Below are positions 35,093 to 43,045 of a stretch of DNA of 64,000 nt, piece by piece; within the stretch, counting starts at the first letter, position 1; each line of letters starts with the position of its first letter. Under the pieces are notes generated by a model. That model worked only from the letters and a program-made list of their open reading frames with translations, searched no databases and was not told the DNA's origin. Origin of the DNA: Trebonia kvetii (GTDB lineage Bacteria; Actinomycetota; Actinomycetes; Streptosporangiales; Streptosporangiaceae); assembly GCF_007827045.1 (NCBI RefSeq), contig NZ_RPFW01000002.1, positions 496,001 through 560,000 on the forward strand. Direction: 5' to 3'. The position numbers and the translations under genes are program-made.

Positions 35093-36331
35093 CGGTTTCA
35101 CCCTGCTGGCCCTGGATTCCAGGTAGCGCCGCTCGGCGAGGCTAGCGGTCGCCTTCGCTGCGCGCCGGTAATGCTCGTAGGCGCCGGCCGTGTCGCCGGT
35201 TTTCTCCAGCAGGTGCGCCCGCACGGAAAGCAGCCGGTGATGCCCGGCCATGCGCTCGTCGTCGTCCAGGATGGAAAGCAGGGCCAGCCCGGCCCACGGG
35301 CCGTCGAGCTCGGCCAGCGCGATCGCGCGGTTGAGCGTGACCATCGGGTTGGGCGCGATGCGTTCCAGGATCAGGTACAGGGCGTGCACCTGCGCCCAGT
35401 TGGTCTCCTGTGCCGTGGGCGCGTCGGCGTGCGTCGCGGCGATGGCTGCCTGCAGCGCGTAGGGCCCCAGTGCCGGGCCTGCGATCGACGCCTTGACCAG
35501 GTCCGTGCCCTCCTCGATCAGGGCCAGGTCCCACTGGGCGCGGTCCTGCTCGGCCAGCGGCACCAGCTCGCCTGCGGCGGTCGCGCGTGCCCGCTGCCTG
35601 GCCTGGGTCAGCAACATCAGCGCGAGCAGCCCGCTCACCTCGCCGTCCGCGGGCAGTTGCCCGTGTACCATCCTGGCCAGCCGGATCGCCTCGTGCGCGA
35701 GGTCGGCGCGCTGCAGCGCGGCGCCTGATGAGGCAATGTAGCCCTCGTTGAATATCAGGTAGAGCACGTGCAGGACGACCCGGAGCCGTTCCTCGCGCTC
35801 GGCACCCTCCGGCACGGTGAACGTGCTGCCCGCGGCCTTGATGCTCTGCTTGGCCCGGCTGATCCTGGCCGCCATGGTGGCCTCGGGTACCAGGAACGCG
35901 CGGGCGATCTCGGCCGTGGTCAGGCCGCCGACCGCGCGCAGCGTCAGCGCGGTCTGCGAGGCCGGGGTCAGCGTGGGATGGCAGCACAGGAACAGCAGCG
36001 CCAGCGTGTCGTCGGTGTCCGGCACGTCCTTGGCGGCCACCTCGGAGGTCGCCGCCTCAGAGGTCACCGACTCGGCGGCCAGCGCGGATTCCCGCTCGCG
36101 ACGCGCGTGCTCGCTGCGCACCTGGTCGATGAGCCGCCGGGACGCGACGGTCAGCAGCCAGCCGCGCGGGTTGTCGGGTACGCCCTCGGCGGGCCACTGG
36201 ACGGCGGCCGCCAGGACGGCCTCCTGGACCGCGTCCTCGCAGTCTTCGAACTGGCCGTGCCTGCGGATCAGCGGGCCGAGGACCTGCGGCGTGAGCTCAC
36301 GCAGCAGGTCCTCGATGGCCGGCGTCGTCAT
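35075..36331 (-). CDS. ECF42-type RNA polymerase sigma factor
   Basis: 418 residues. Sigma region 2 (VLGPLIRRHGQFEDCEDAVQ, NPRGWLLTVASRRLIDQVRS) and region 4 (LTLRAVGGLTTAEIARAFLV, PEATMAARISRAKQSI) are followed by the long C-terminal TPR-like extension diagnostic of group ECF42 (YLIFNEGYIASSGAALQRAD, LNRAIALAELDGPWAGLALL). ATG overlaps the stop of the YCII/DGPF-family gene (ATGA), the conserved ECF42 partner. No anti-sigma gene; the C-terminal extension is thought to control activity in this group. The end overlaps the third arsR palindrome. Confidence 0.94.
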   Translation of the reverse strand: MTTPAIEDLLRELTPQVLGPLIRRHGQFEDCEDAVQEAVLAAAVQWPAEGVPDNPRGWLLTVASRRLIDQVRSEHARRERESALAAESVTSEAATSEVAAKDVPDTDDTLALLFLCCHPTLTPASQTALTLRAVGGLTTAEIARAFLVPEATMAARISRAKQSIKAAGSTFTVPEGAEREERLRVVLHVLYLIFNEGYIASSGAALQRADLAHEAIRLARMVHGQLPADGEVSGLLALMLLTQARQRARATAAGELVPLAEQDRAQWDLALIEEGTDLVKASIAGPALGPYALQAAIAATHADAPTAQETNWAQVHALYLILERIAPNPMVTLNRAIALAELDGPWAGLALLSILDDDERMAGHHRLLSVRAHLLEKTGDTAGAYEHYRRAAKATASLAERRYLESRASRVKPSRDIS

Positions 36332-36699
36332 GCGTCAAGCAAGCCGTCGGCGAACATCACCTGCCGCACCTCGACCCCCAGGCCCGCGATGGCGCAGTCC
36401 GGGATCTGCGCCGCCAGTTCGATCGCCCGCTCCTTGTTCTCGCAGTCGATCAGGTAGAAACCGCCCAGGTACTCCTTGGCCTCGAGGAACGGCCCGTCGG
36501 TCACCACCGGCTGCCCGTTGCGCACCGACACGACGGCGGTCTGCGACGGGTCGGCAAGCGCCTGGGTGGTGATCAGTTCGCCTGAGGCCTTCAGCGCCTC
36601 GATGAACTTCTGATGGCCGGCGCCGAGCGCCTGCTTCTCCTCGTCGGTCAGCGCGTCGAGCACGGCCTGGTTGATGTGCAGGCTGATCACGAACTGCAT
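36328..36699 (-). CDS. YCII/DGPF-family protein, partner of ECF42 sigma
   Basis: 123 residues from ATG 36699 (SD GAGGAG). The YCII-like fold is shown by MQFVISLHINQAVLDALTDE, VVTDGPFLEAKEYLGGFYLI (the DGPF motif) and ENKERAIELAAQIPDCAIAG. Such proteins accompany ECF42 sigma factors and are their main regulon members. First gene of the two-gene operon, behind an ECF42-like promoter. Enzymatic role unknown. Confidence 0.92.
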   Translation of the reverse strand: MQFVISLHINQAVLDALTDEEKQALGAGHQKFIEALKASGELITTQALADPSQTAVVSVRNGQPVVTDGPFLEAKEYLGGFYLIDCENKERAIELAAQIPDCAIAGLGVEVRQVMFADGLLDA

Positions 36700-36750
36700 G
36701 TCGCACTCCTCGTGGTTCGCGGGCCCCGGCTGGGCCCTTGCGCCCGTTGG

Positions 36751-36776
36751 TCGGAGCCGGTGCCGCCATCTTGACA
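36751..36776 (-). promoter_or_regulatory. Candidate ECF42-dependent promoter
   Basis: Minus strand: TGTCAA (36776-36771), 17 nt, CGA (36753-36751). Published ECF42 promoters use TGTCGA at -35 and CGA at -10, so one mismatch. It is 50 bp upstream of the YCII ATG, consistent with autoregulation. Confidence 0.6.
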
Positions 36777-36952
36777 TCCCCCGGCGAATTCCCGCCGCAC
36801 CGATGCGGATAAGGGGTGCCTGCGCGGCTAGCCACGGGGCGGCCGGCTCGCCCGGGCGATCGCCGTGGGGGCCGGGAGTTACCAGGCAACCGTTCGGGGA
36901 GATACTCGAATGGCTCGGCCGCACCTCACCGGACGCCGCAGCCAGGAACTAG

Positions 36953-37156
36953 GTGGAGACCGCCGCCCTCGCCGAGCACGCCAGCCCGGGCGAGGCCACC
37001 GTCTTCGTGCTGCACGGCCGGGTCACCCTCACCGCGGGCGACAACTCCTGGGAGGGCCGCGAGGGCGACCTGCTGCTGGTGCCTGACGCGGCGCCGCACA
37101 GCCTGACCGCGCATGCCGACTCCGCCGTGCTGCTCACCGTCGTCAAGCTGCCTTGA
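36953..37156 (+). CDS. Short cupin-domain protein, probably N-terminally truncated
   Basis: 67 residues from GTG 36953: ALAEHASPGEATVFVLHGRV, then EGREGDLLLVPDAAPHSLTA. It covers most of a small cupin barrel, but a stop (TAG) immediately precedes the GTG and no ribosome site is visible. Family members usually have an additional 25-40 residues upstream. May be a remnant. It abuts the ISKra4 element. The region 36777-36952 has nothing else I can support. Confidence 0.5.
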   Translation: METAALAEHASPGEATVFVLHGRVTLTAGDNSWEGREGDLLLVPDAAPHSLTAHADSAVLLTVVKLP

Positions 37157-37215
37157 CCTGCGGGGGTGTGCGCCAATTTTGTAGGTAGCCAAGATCATCT
37201 TCGGGCCTGGGCTGG

Positions 37216-38469
37216 TTAGGCGGTTCGCGTCTGAGTGTCGGGAGTGTTGCAGATGGCTTCCCACTTGCTGCTGGCCTCGCGGCAGCGCAGGGTGATGATG
37301 GAGTCTGCGCCGCTGGTGGTCCAGTGCATTCCTGCCTGTTTGAGGCGCTGGCCGACGATGGTCTTGCAGCCGGCCTCGACGACTCCGGAGCCGACGAACA
37401 GGCCGCACTGCCGGAACCACTTGTAGCGCATCCGGGGGGCGTTGTTGAGGAAGTACCCGAGTTCCTTGTCGGCCTCGGTTTTCTTGGTTCCTTCGAGGGG
37501 GAACTCGCGGACGGCAGCCTCGATGCCGTCGATGTAGCCGTAGTCGAGGTCTTCGAGCCGGGCTTCCAGCCATTCGCCGTAGTGGTCCAGCAGCATGAAC
37601 TCCAGGGACCGTGCCAGGCTGTGCAGGTGCTCGCGGGCATGGTAAAGGTCGACGATCTGGGTGGCCGCGGGGAACGTACCGGTTACGAGATTCCAGATCC
37701 AGGCGGCGCCGTCACCGATGAAGGTCAGCTGCCGGACGTGGTCGGCGCCGCGGCGGATCCCTTCTGCTTTCACCAGGCCGGCGAAGGCGCTCGCGGTCTC
37801 GAAGCTGGCGATGTAGCTGGAGGAGGCCCGGTCCCGGACCGGGTAGCCCTCGTCGCTGAGTTCCGACTGGTTGAAAAAGACGGCGAGCTTGACCTCGCGG
37901 GTGCGGGCGCGGCCGTCTTCGCCCCTGCCTTCCCGGCCCGCCGTCTCCCTGGCAGTCATCGGGACGCCGGTGCCGTCGATCACGCCGCAGAGCATGTCCG
38001 GGGCCGGCCGCAGCGGCAGCGGGACCAGCTTGCGGGCGGCGGTCAGCGCCGCCCGCTCGCGGTCCCGCGCTGCGTGCGCGGCGCCGCTGGCCTCGGCAGC
38101 GCGCTCGGTGCGCTTGACGGTCAGGCGTATCCCGGCCAGGTCTTCCAGCATGGCGGCTGCCCCGGCGAATGGCCCTGCCGCTGCGGCCTTGTCGTTCATC
38201 GCGGTCAGGCCCGGGGACAGGGAAGCGCCGGCCACGCCGAGTTCGGCGTCGCGCGGCGCCAGGCCGTGCTTGCACTCCGCGCAGTGATACCAGGCGCGGT
38301 TCAGCGTGACCGGGCCCAGCACCGTGTCGATGACCTTTTCCCGGTAGGAGATGAATTCCGCCCGGTGGCCGTTCCCGCACGGCACCCGGGGGCCGCGGTG
38401 ACCCCGGTCGGCAGACAGCAGCTCCCCGAGCATGCCGGCCCCGACCTTGAGCATCCCGGCCCGGATCAC
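37216..38469 (-). CDS. ISKra4-family transposase
   Basis: 417 residues from GTG 38469, but the frame is open to about 38611 and the residues upstream (LLKELADERAAEITRLAGEA) belong to the family N-terminus. It has no ATG/GTG of its own there, so translation probably enters by frameshift from the upstream ORF. Core motifs: FISYREKVIDTVLGPVTLNR, CAECKHGLAPRDAELG (zinc-ribbon-like), CGVIDGTGVPMTARE, LTFIGDGAAWIWNLV, VDLYHAREHLH and VGSGVVEAGCKTIVGQRLKQ. The DDE acids lie in DGTGVP, GDGAAW and VVEAGCK. Intact. Confidence 0.88.
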   Translation of the reverse strand: MIRAGMLKVGAGMLGELLSADRGHRGPRVPCGNGHRAEFISYREKVIDTVLGPVTLNRAWYHCAECKHGLAPRDAELGVAGASLSPGLTAMNDKAAAAGPFAGAAAMLEDLAGIRLTVKRTERAAEASGAAHAARDRERAALTAARKLVPLPLRPAPDMLCGVIDGTGVPMTARETAGREGRGEDGRARTREVKLAVFFNQSELSDEGYPVRDRASSSYIASFETASAFAGLVKAEGIRRGADHVRQLTFIGDGAAWIWNLVTGTFPAATQIVDLYHAREHLHSLARSLEFMLLDHYGEWLEARLEDLDYGYIDGIEAAVREFPLEGTKKTEADKELGYFLNNAPRMRYKWFRQCGLFVGSGVVEAGCKTIVGQRLKQAGMHWTTSGADSIITLRCREASSKWEAICNTPDTQTRTA

Positions 38470-38570
38470 CGTCTCCGCGGCCTCCAGGCCGGCATCTCCG
38501 CAGCCCAGCGCCCGGGCGGCTTCCCCCGCCAGCCGCGTGATCTCGGCGGCCCGCTCGTCCGCGAGCTCCT

Positions 38571-38595
38571 TCAGGAGCCCCCCTTTTCCCCTCCC
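38571..38595 (-). promoter_or_regulatory. Candidate -1 programmed ribosomal frameshift site
   Basis: In the zero frame of the upstream ORF, A-AAG-GGG (38586-38580) fits the X-XXY-YYZ slippery heptamer. A GGAGGGG stretch lies just upstream as a possible ribosome-stalling site. GCTCC-TGAA-GGAGC forms a small hairpin just after it and holds the zero-frame TGA (38573-38571). A -1 shift enters the transposase frame. Confidence 0.6.
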
Positions 38596-39005
38596 GTCGC
38601 GGAGGGGTCCTCATCGCCGGCCTCGCCTGGCGGAGCCACCGGGCGCGCGTCGCAGATCGCCTCGTTTACCTCCGTGACCTGCCCGACCAGGTCACGGAAC
38701 CGCTGGTAGGCCGCTGCCTCACGCCGGATCTTGTCCAGTTCCGGGCCCGGCCGCAGGTGCCGGGTCTGCGTCCGGCCCTCCACCCGCCGGGTCAGGTTGT
38801 ACTGCGGGCCGTGACCCGGGTGACCAGGCGCCGCGCAGGCGCAGTTCGGCTTCCCGCACTTACGGCGCACCTCGTTCAGCGACCCGGGCCGGAAGTCCCC
38901 GACCCGGGCAAGCTGCTGGTAAAGCTCCGCTCGCCGCCGTTCCAGTTCCGGCAGCTCATCGGGTTCCTCCGGCACCACAGCCTCCAATCTGAGTAATGAC
39001 AACAC
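38571..39005 (-). CDS. DUF6788-like accessory protein of the ISKra4 element
   Basis: 144 residues: PDELPELERRRAELYQQLAR, GDFRPGSLNEVRRKCGKPNC, CAAPGHPGHGPQYNLTRRVE and RREAAAYQRFRDLVGQVTEV. The pattern CGKPNCACA...GHGP is the zinc-knuckle signature of the small ORF that precedes ISKra4 transposases. It may form the N-terminal part of a frameshift fusion with the transposase. Start ATG 39005, 40 bp from the presumed right end of the element. Confidence 0.8.
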   Translation of the reverse strand: MLSLLRLEAVVPEEPDELPELERRRAELYQQLARVGDFRPGSLNEVRRKCGKPNCACAAPGHPGHGPQYNLTRRVEGRTQTRHLRPGPELDKIRREAAAYQRFRDLVGQVTEVNEAICDARPVAPPGEAGDEDPSATGGEKGGS

Positions 39006-39115
39006 TCAGACTAGGCCGACAGCCAGCTACGATCCAGAACCCCTATGAATGTGTCGCACACCCGACCTGCGGGTCGCCGGCTCGCAATGTCAGACCGCGC
39101 TGCTAACCTGACGGG

Positions 39116-39571
39116 GTGACGCCGCAGGAACTCGCCAACTACGCGCACCTGCGCCGCGCCAGGGACCTGATGGACCGCGAGTACGCACGGCCGCTCGATG
39201 TCTCCGCGCTGGCGCGGGCCGCGCTGATGTCGCCCGCGCACTTCTCGCGCCAGTTCCGCGCCGCCTACGGCGAGACTCCGCACGCCTACCTGATGACCCG
39301 GCGGATCGAGCGGGCCAAGGCGCTGCTGCGCCTCGGCGAACTGTCGGTCACCGACGTGTGCGTGGCGGTCGGCTTCAGCTCGCTCGGTTCGTTCAGCGCC
39401 CGGTTCACCGAGCTCACCGGCGAATCGCCGACCGCGTACCGCGCCCGCGACCACGGCGAACTCGCCAGCCTGCCCGGCTGCGTCACGCGGGACATCACGC
39501 GGCCCATCCGCAGGCGGGCCGGCAGCTCATCGAGCGGGGACGGAGAAGCGGGCAGCGAGCTGGTTGGCTAG
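39116..39571 (+). CDS. AraC-family regulator (HTH domain only)
   Basis: 151 residues: two HTH motifs, ARPLDVSALARAALMSPAHF and LSVTDVCVAVGFSSLGSFSA, with FSRQFRAAYGETPHAYLMTR between them. No sensor domain. GTG 39116 is 6 nt after TAACCT (39104-39109), indicating a leaderless mRNA. 10 bp upstream of a VOC gene, a common actinobacterial AraC-VOC pair, so it probably controls that gene. The Ser/Gly-rich C-terminal tail is unremarkable. Confidence 0.9.
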   Translation: MTPQELANYAHLRRARDLMDREYARPLDVSALARAALMSPAHFSRQFRAAYGETPHAYLMTRRIERAKALLRLGELSVTDVCVAVGFSSLGSFSARFTELTGESPTAYRARDHGELASLPGCVTRDITRPIRRRAGSSSSGDGEAGSELVG

Positions 39572-39581
39572 CGTTAGCCGC

Positions 39582-39986
39582 ATGGACCTTACTCTGTCGA
39601 CCTGCTTCGTTCTCGTGCACGACCCGGAACTCGCCGTGGGGTTCTACCGCGACGTGCTCGGCCTCGAGGTGCGCAACGACGTGAAGCGCGAGGACTACCG
39701 GTGGATCACCGTCGGCTCCCCGGCGCAGCCCGGCGTGTCGATCGTGCTCACCAACTACCTCAATGGCAGCCCCGCGGACGCAGACGCGCTGGCCGGCCTG
39801 ATGGCCAAGGGCGCGCTGAGCGGCGTGAACTTCCACACCGCCGACCTGGACGCCGCCTTCGACAAACTGCGCGCCGCCGACGCCGAGATCGTGCAGGAGC
39901 CGACCGACCAGCCCTGGGGCACCCGCGACTGCGCGGTGCGCGACCCGTCAGGCAACATGGTCCGCATCGACCAGCCGCCCGCGTAG
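39582..39986 (+). CDS. VOC-family (glyoxalase/dioxygenase superfamily) protein
   Basis: 134 residues with the paired beta-alpha-beta-beta-beta modules: TCFVLVHDPELAVGFYRDVL, LSGVNFHTADLDAAFDKLRA and CAVRDPSGNMVRIDQPPA. Possible metal ligands: His in VNFHTADL and Asp/Glu in strands. ATG 39582 is 7 nt after TAGCGT (39569-39574), another leaderless candidate. Function may be resistance or small-molecule binding; not determinable. Confidence 0.88.
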   Translation: MDLTLSTCFVLVHDPELAVGFYRDVLGLEVRNDVKREDYRWITVGSPAQPGVSIVLTNYLNGSPADADALAGLMAKGALSGVNFHTADLDAAFDKLRAADAEIVQEPTDQPWGTRDCAVRDPSGNMVRIDQPPA

Positions 39987-39991
39987 CCTGC

Positions 39992-40435
39992 TCAGTCGGC
40001 CGATGGCGCGGTGGTGGCCATCGACTCGTCGAGGAACAGGCAGAACGGATGGCCAGCGGGATCAAGCATGACCCGGACATCGTCTTGCGGCTGGTAGTCG
40101 GCGAGGCTCGCGCCGGAGGTGAGCGCCCAACTCACCGTCTCGTCCAGGTCGCCGACGGCGATGTCCAGGTGCTGCGTCGCGTTCTGCGCGCCGTCGGCCG
40201 CGGGCCACACCGGCCTGATGAACTTGACCTCGTACTCGAAGTTGAGCGTGGGGCCTTCCTGGCCAGGCGGCGGCCGCAGCTGAGCCCAGCCGTCCTCCGG
40301 CGGCATCCCCGGCCGCGCCGGGTCGGTCGCGGTGACCGGCCAGCCGAGCAGCCGCGCGTAGAACGCGGCGAGATCGCGCGGCGCTGGCGCGCCGATCGTG
40401 ACAGAGGTGACCGCCATCAGCGGGCGACGGTCCAT
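39992..40435 (-). CDS. VOC-family protein
   Basis: 147 residues from ATG 40435 (SD GGGAGG): AVTSVTIGAPAPRDLAAFYA, LLGWPVTATDPARPG, TQHLDIAVGDLDETVSWALT and VRVMLDPAGHPFCLFLDES. It belongs to the VOC group with H in QHLDIAV and E in the C-terminal strand, common in actinobacteria and of unknown role. Convergent with the preceding VOC gene (5 bp apart), not a paralogous tandem copy. Confidence 0.88.
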   Translation of the reverse strand: MDRRPLMAVTSVTIGAPAPRDLAAFYARLLGWPVTATDPARPGMPPEDGWAQLRPPPGQEGPTLNFEYEVKFIRPVWPAADGAQNATQHLDIAVGDLDETVSWALTSGASLADYQPQDDVRVMLDPAGHPFCLFLDESMATTAPSAD

Positions 40436-40530
40436 GCCGGCCTCCCAAGCTTCGCTGTGGGTGCTCCTCCGCGCACTGTAACCCAGCCGGCGAGGCCGGC
40501 GGGAAACCGAAGCCGGGGTAGCGTGCCGGT

Positions 40531-41283
40531 ATGGACACCAATGCACGCGGCTCGGTGCGAGTCGAACCGGGCAAGAAGCGAGTCCGCGCCTACCTGGCCG
40601 GCCGTCTCGTCGCCGATACCCGCCACCCGTCGCTGGTCTGGGAGATCCCCTACTATCCGGCCTACTACGTGCCCCTTGGCGACGTGACCGCCGAGCTGGT
40701 GCCGACGGGCAAGACCGAGCACTCGCCGAGCCGCGGCGAGGCCGACCTGTACGACGTGCGCGTGGACGGTCAGGTCGCCGAGGGCGCGGCGAGTCGCTAC
40801 CCGGACTCGCCGCTGACCGCGATCCGCGACCTGATCCGGTTCGACTGGGCGGCGATGGACGAGTGGATGGAGGAAGACGAACCCGTCTACACCCATCCCC
40901 GCGACCCGTATCACCGCGTCGACATCCTGCACAGTTCGCGGCACGTTCGGGTGGAGGTGGACGGGATGACGGTCGCCGACTCGGTGCGCCCGGTCATCTT
41001 GTTCGAGACCGGACTTCCGCCGCGCTATTACCTGCCGCTCAGCGACCTCCGCACCGAGCTGCTCACCCCGACGGACACCCAGACGCACTGCCCGTACAAG
41101 GGGACGGCGAGCTACTGGACGGTGGACACCGGGCACGGCACGCACGCCGACCTGATCTGGGCGTACCGGATGCCGCTGCCGGAGAGCCAGAAGATCGCCG
41201 GCCTCGCCTGCTTCTACGACGAGAAGGTCGACGTCTACCTGGACGGCGAGCTGCAGGACCGTCCCCGCACGCACTTCGCCTGA
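40531..41283 (+). CDS. DUF427 two-domain protein
   Basis: 250 residues with two DUF427 repeats: KKRVRAYLAGRLVADTRHPS with YYPAYYVPLGDVTAELV, and RHVRVEVDGMTVADSVRPVI with PPRYYLPLSDLRTELLTPTD. The second repeat continues with THCPYKGTASYWTV. This beta-rich fold is widespread in actinobacteria, function unknown. ATG 40531 is 6 nt after TAGCGT (40519-40524), so leaderless. It stands alone, 96 bp from the divergent VOC gene. Confidence 0.9.
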   Translation: MDTNARGSVRVEPGKKRVRAYLAGRLVADTRHPSLVWEIPYYPAYYVPLGDVTAELVPTGKTEHSPSRGEADLYDVRVDGQVAEGAASRYPDSPLTAIRDLIRFDWAAMDEWMEEDEPVYTHPRDPYHRVDILHSSRHVRVEVDGMTVADSVRPVILFETGLPPRYYLPLSDLRTELLTPTDTQTHCPYKGTASYWTVDTGHGTHADLIWAYRMPLPESQKIAGLACFYDEKVDVYLDGELQDRPRTHFA

Positions 41284-41300
41284 CGGCAGGCTGGTCCGCG

Positions 41301-41726
41301 TTAAGCGATTACGGTTGTGACCGGCGTGCCGCGTTCGATGGTGCGGCTCACCGTGCACAGCCGGTCGTGGGACTTCTTGACGATGTCCGGCAGGATCGCG
41401 CGGGCGGCGTCTCCCGCATCGCCGTCGGGGAATTCGATCCTGAAGGTGACCGCGATGTCTTCCAGGTGGTTGCCCTCGCTGCCGCCGAGCTTCAGCGCGT
41501 CGGTGTCCACGCGGAACGAGACGGGCTCGGCGCGCCGCGTGGTCACCACGTCGACGTCGATGGCGGTGCAGCCGGCGATGGCGGCGAGCAGCAGCTCCAC
41601 CGGGGTGAACTCTGTGCCGCTGCCATCCCCGATGCCGATGGTGGCCCCGCGCTCGTTCGTCGCGGTGTACCTCTTCTCGCCGGTCCGGTCGATGGACACG
41701 TGCCGGCGTGCGTCCTGATCCGTCAT
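41301..41726 (-). CDS. OsmC/Ohr-family protein
   Basis: 141 residues: GTEFTPVELLLAAIAGCTAI carries the first Cys and DIVKKSHDRLCTVSRTIERG the second, the redox-active pair of OsmC-like peroxidases. Length is normal. Reduces organic hydroperoxides or acts in redox sensing. The ATG sits 5 bp or less from the proposed left end of the tnpB element, so its own promoter region has been displaced by that insertion. Confidence 0.9.
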   Translation of the reverse strand: MTDQDARRHVSIDRTGEKRYTATNERGATIGIGDGSGTEFTPVELLLAAIAGCTAIDVDVVTTRRAEPVSFRVDTDALKLGGSEGNHLEDIAVTFRIEFPDGDAGDAARAILPDIVKKSHDRLCTVSRTIERGTPVTTVIA

Positions 41727-41745
41727 CAGATTTTCGGCGTGGAGA

Positions 41746-41765
41746 CCCTGGTCTTCAGGCCAGGG
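41746..41765 (+). repeat. Left-end hairpin of the tnpB element
   Basis: Six-base-pair stem with an 8-nt loop TCTTCAGG, resembling the right-end hairpin loop TCCTCAGG. Such subterminal hairpins are bound by the Y1 transposase in IS200/IS605 elements. Confidence 0.6.
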
Positions 41766-41833
41766 AGGAAACGCCGCTCCCTCCTCTCGCGTGTCGGCTC
41801 ATCCATGACAGTTCCTTCCGGTAGCATTCAAAC

Positions 41834-43045
41834 ATGCGTACGGCCTACAAGTGCAGGGCCTACCCCAACCCCGAACAAGCGAGCGTGCTGAACCGCACCT
41901 TCGGCTGCGTCCGCATAGTGTGGAACCGCACCCTGGCCTGGCGCCAGGCCCGGTACCATGACGGGCAGCTCAGCACCACTTATGCCCAGGCCAGCGGCTA
42001 CCTGACCGCCTTGAAGGCCACCGAGGAACTCGGCTGGCTCAACGGAGTCTCTAGCGTCCCGCTCCAGCAGGCGATCCGCCACCAGCAGGCCGCCTTCGCC
42101 GGCTTCTTCGCCGGCCGCGCCCGCTGCCCCCGGCACAAATCCCGCACCGGACGGCAGTGCGCCGAGTACACCCGCTCGGGGTTCCGGTACCGCGGCGGGC
42201 AGCTGTTCCTCGCCAAGATGCCCGCGCCGCTGGCGTTCGCCTGGTCGTGGCCGCACCTCGACCCGGCGTCGCTCGACCCGAGCACGGTGACAGTCTCGAG
42301 GGATCCGTGCGGCCGCTGGTACGTCTCCTTCGCCGTCGAGGTGCCCGACCCCGCGCCGCTTCCCCCGGCCGGCGCTGTTGCCGGCCTGGACCTGGGCATC
42401 AAGGACTTCGCCGTCACCTCTGACGGGCAGAAGATCGCGAACCCACGGAGCCTGGTGAGGCGGGAACGCGGCCTGGCCCGCTACCAGCGGCGCCTGGCCC
42501 GCTGCCAGCAGGGCTCGGCGAACCGGGCCAAGGCCAGGGCCAAGGTCGCCCGCGCCCACCGCAAGGTCCGCGCGTCGCGGGCCGACTTCCTGCACCGCAC
42601 CTCCGCCCGGCTGGTCCGCGACCACGACGTCATCGTGATCGAGGACCTGGCCGTGAAGAACATGGTCCGCAACAGGTCGCTCGCCAAGGCCATCTCCGAC
42701 TGCGGCTGGGGTGAATTCCGCCGCCAGCTCCAGTACAAGGCGGCCAGGGCCGGACGCCGCCTGATCGTGATCGACCGCTGGTACCCGAGCTCGAAGACCT
42801 GCTCCGCCTGCGGGCACCTGCTTGCGCAACTCTCCCTCAGCGCACGGGCGTGGGACTGCCCGGGCTGCGGCACCCGGCACGACCGGGACATCAACGCCGC
42901 CAAGAACATCCTGGCGGCAGGTCTTGCCGTTACTGCCTGCGGAGCTGATGTCAGACACCCCGGATCCTCCGGGGTGCGGTCGGCCGTGAAACAGGAACCC
43001 CGGCCCGCGAGGGCTGGAATCCCCGTTCCTCAGGACGGGGAGTAG
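41834..43045 (+). CDS. tnpB: RNA-guided nuclease TnpB (IS605 OrfB)
   Basis: 403 residues, full length. N-terminus MRTAYKCRAYPNPEQASVLN and VRIVWNRTLAWRQARYHDG. RuvC acids: D in VAGLDLGIKDFAVT (about 180), E in DVIVIEDLAVKNM (about 273) and D in RHDRDINAAKNIL (about 352). The zinc finger CSACGHLLAQ...CPGCGTRH is intact (CxxC twice). TnpB cuts DNA next to a TAM using an RNA from the element's right end and helps retain the element. Its stop (TAG, 43043) lies inside the right end. No ribosome site; preceded by TAGCAT 9 nt upstream. Confidence 0.93.
   Translation: MRTAYKCRAYPNPEQASVLNRTFGCVRIVWNRTLAWRQARYHDGQLSTTYAQASGYLTALKATEELGWLNGVSSVPLQQAIRHQQAAFAGFFAGRARCPRHKSRTGRQCAEYTRSGFRYRGGQLFLAKMPAPLAFAWSWPHLDPASLDPSTVTVSRDPCGRWYVSFAVEVPDPAPLPPAGAVAGLDLGIKDFAVTSDGQKIANPRSLVRRERGLARYQRRLARCQQGSANRAKARAKVARAHRKVRASRADFLHRTSARLVRDHDVIVIEDLAVKNMVRNRSLAKAISDCGWGEFRRQLQYKAARAGRRLIVIDRWYPSSKTCSACGHLLAQLSLSARAWDCPGCGTRHDRDINAAKNILAAGLAVTACGADVRHPGSSGVRSAVKQEPRPARAGIPVPQDGE

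Larger units (their letters stand above)
37162..39045 (-). mobile_element. ISKra4-type insertion sequence
   Basis: Contains the two ORFs of this IS type (DUF6788-like protein and transposase). Both proposed ends read GGGGT inwards: GGGGGTGTGCGCC near 37162 on the plus strand, GGGGTTCTGGATC near 39045 on the minus strand. Inner similar blocks GTCTGAGTGT occur at both ends. Ends are approximate and no target duplication was identified. Confidence 0.55.

Noticed and set aside
37324..38709. 461-residue plus-strand ORF across the ISKra4 element
   Set aside because: Antisense of the transposase and its partner ORF.
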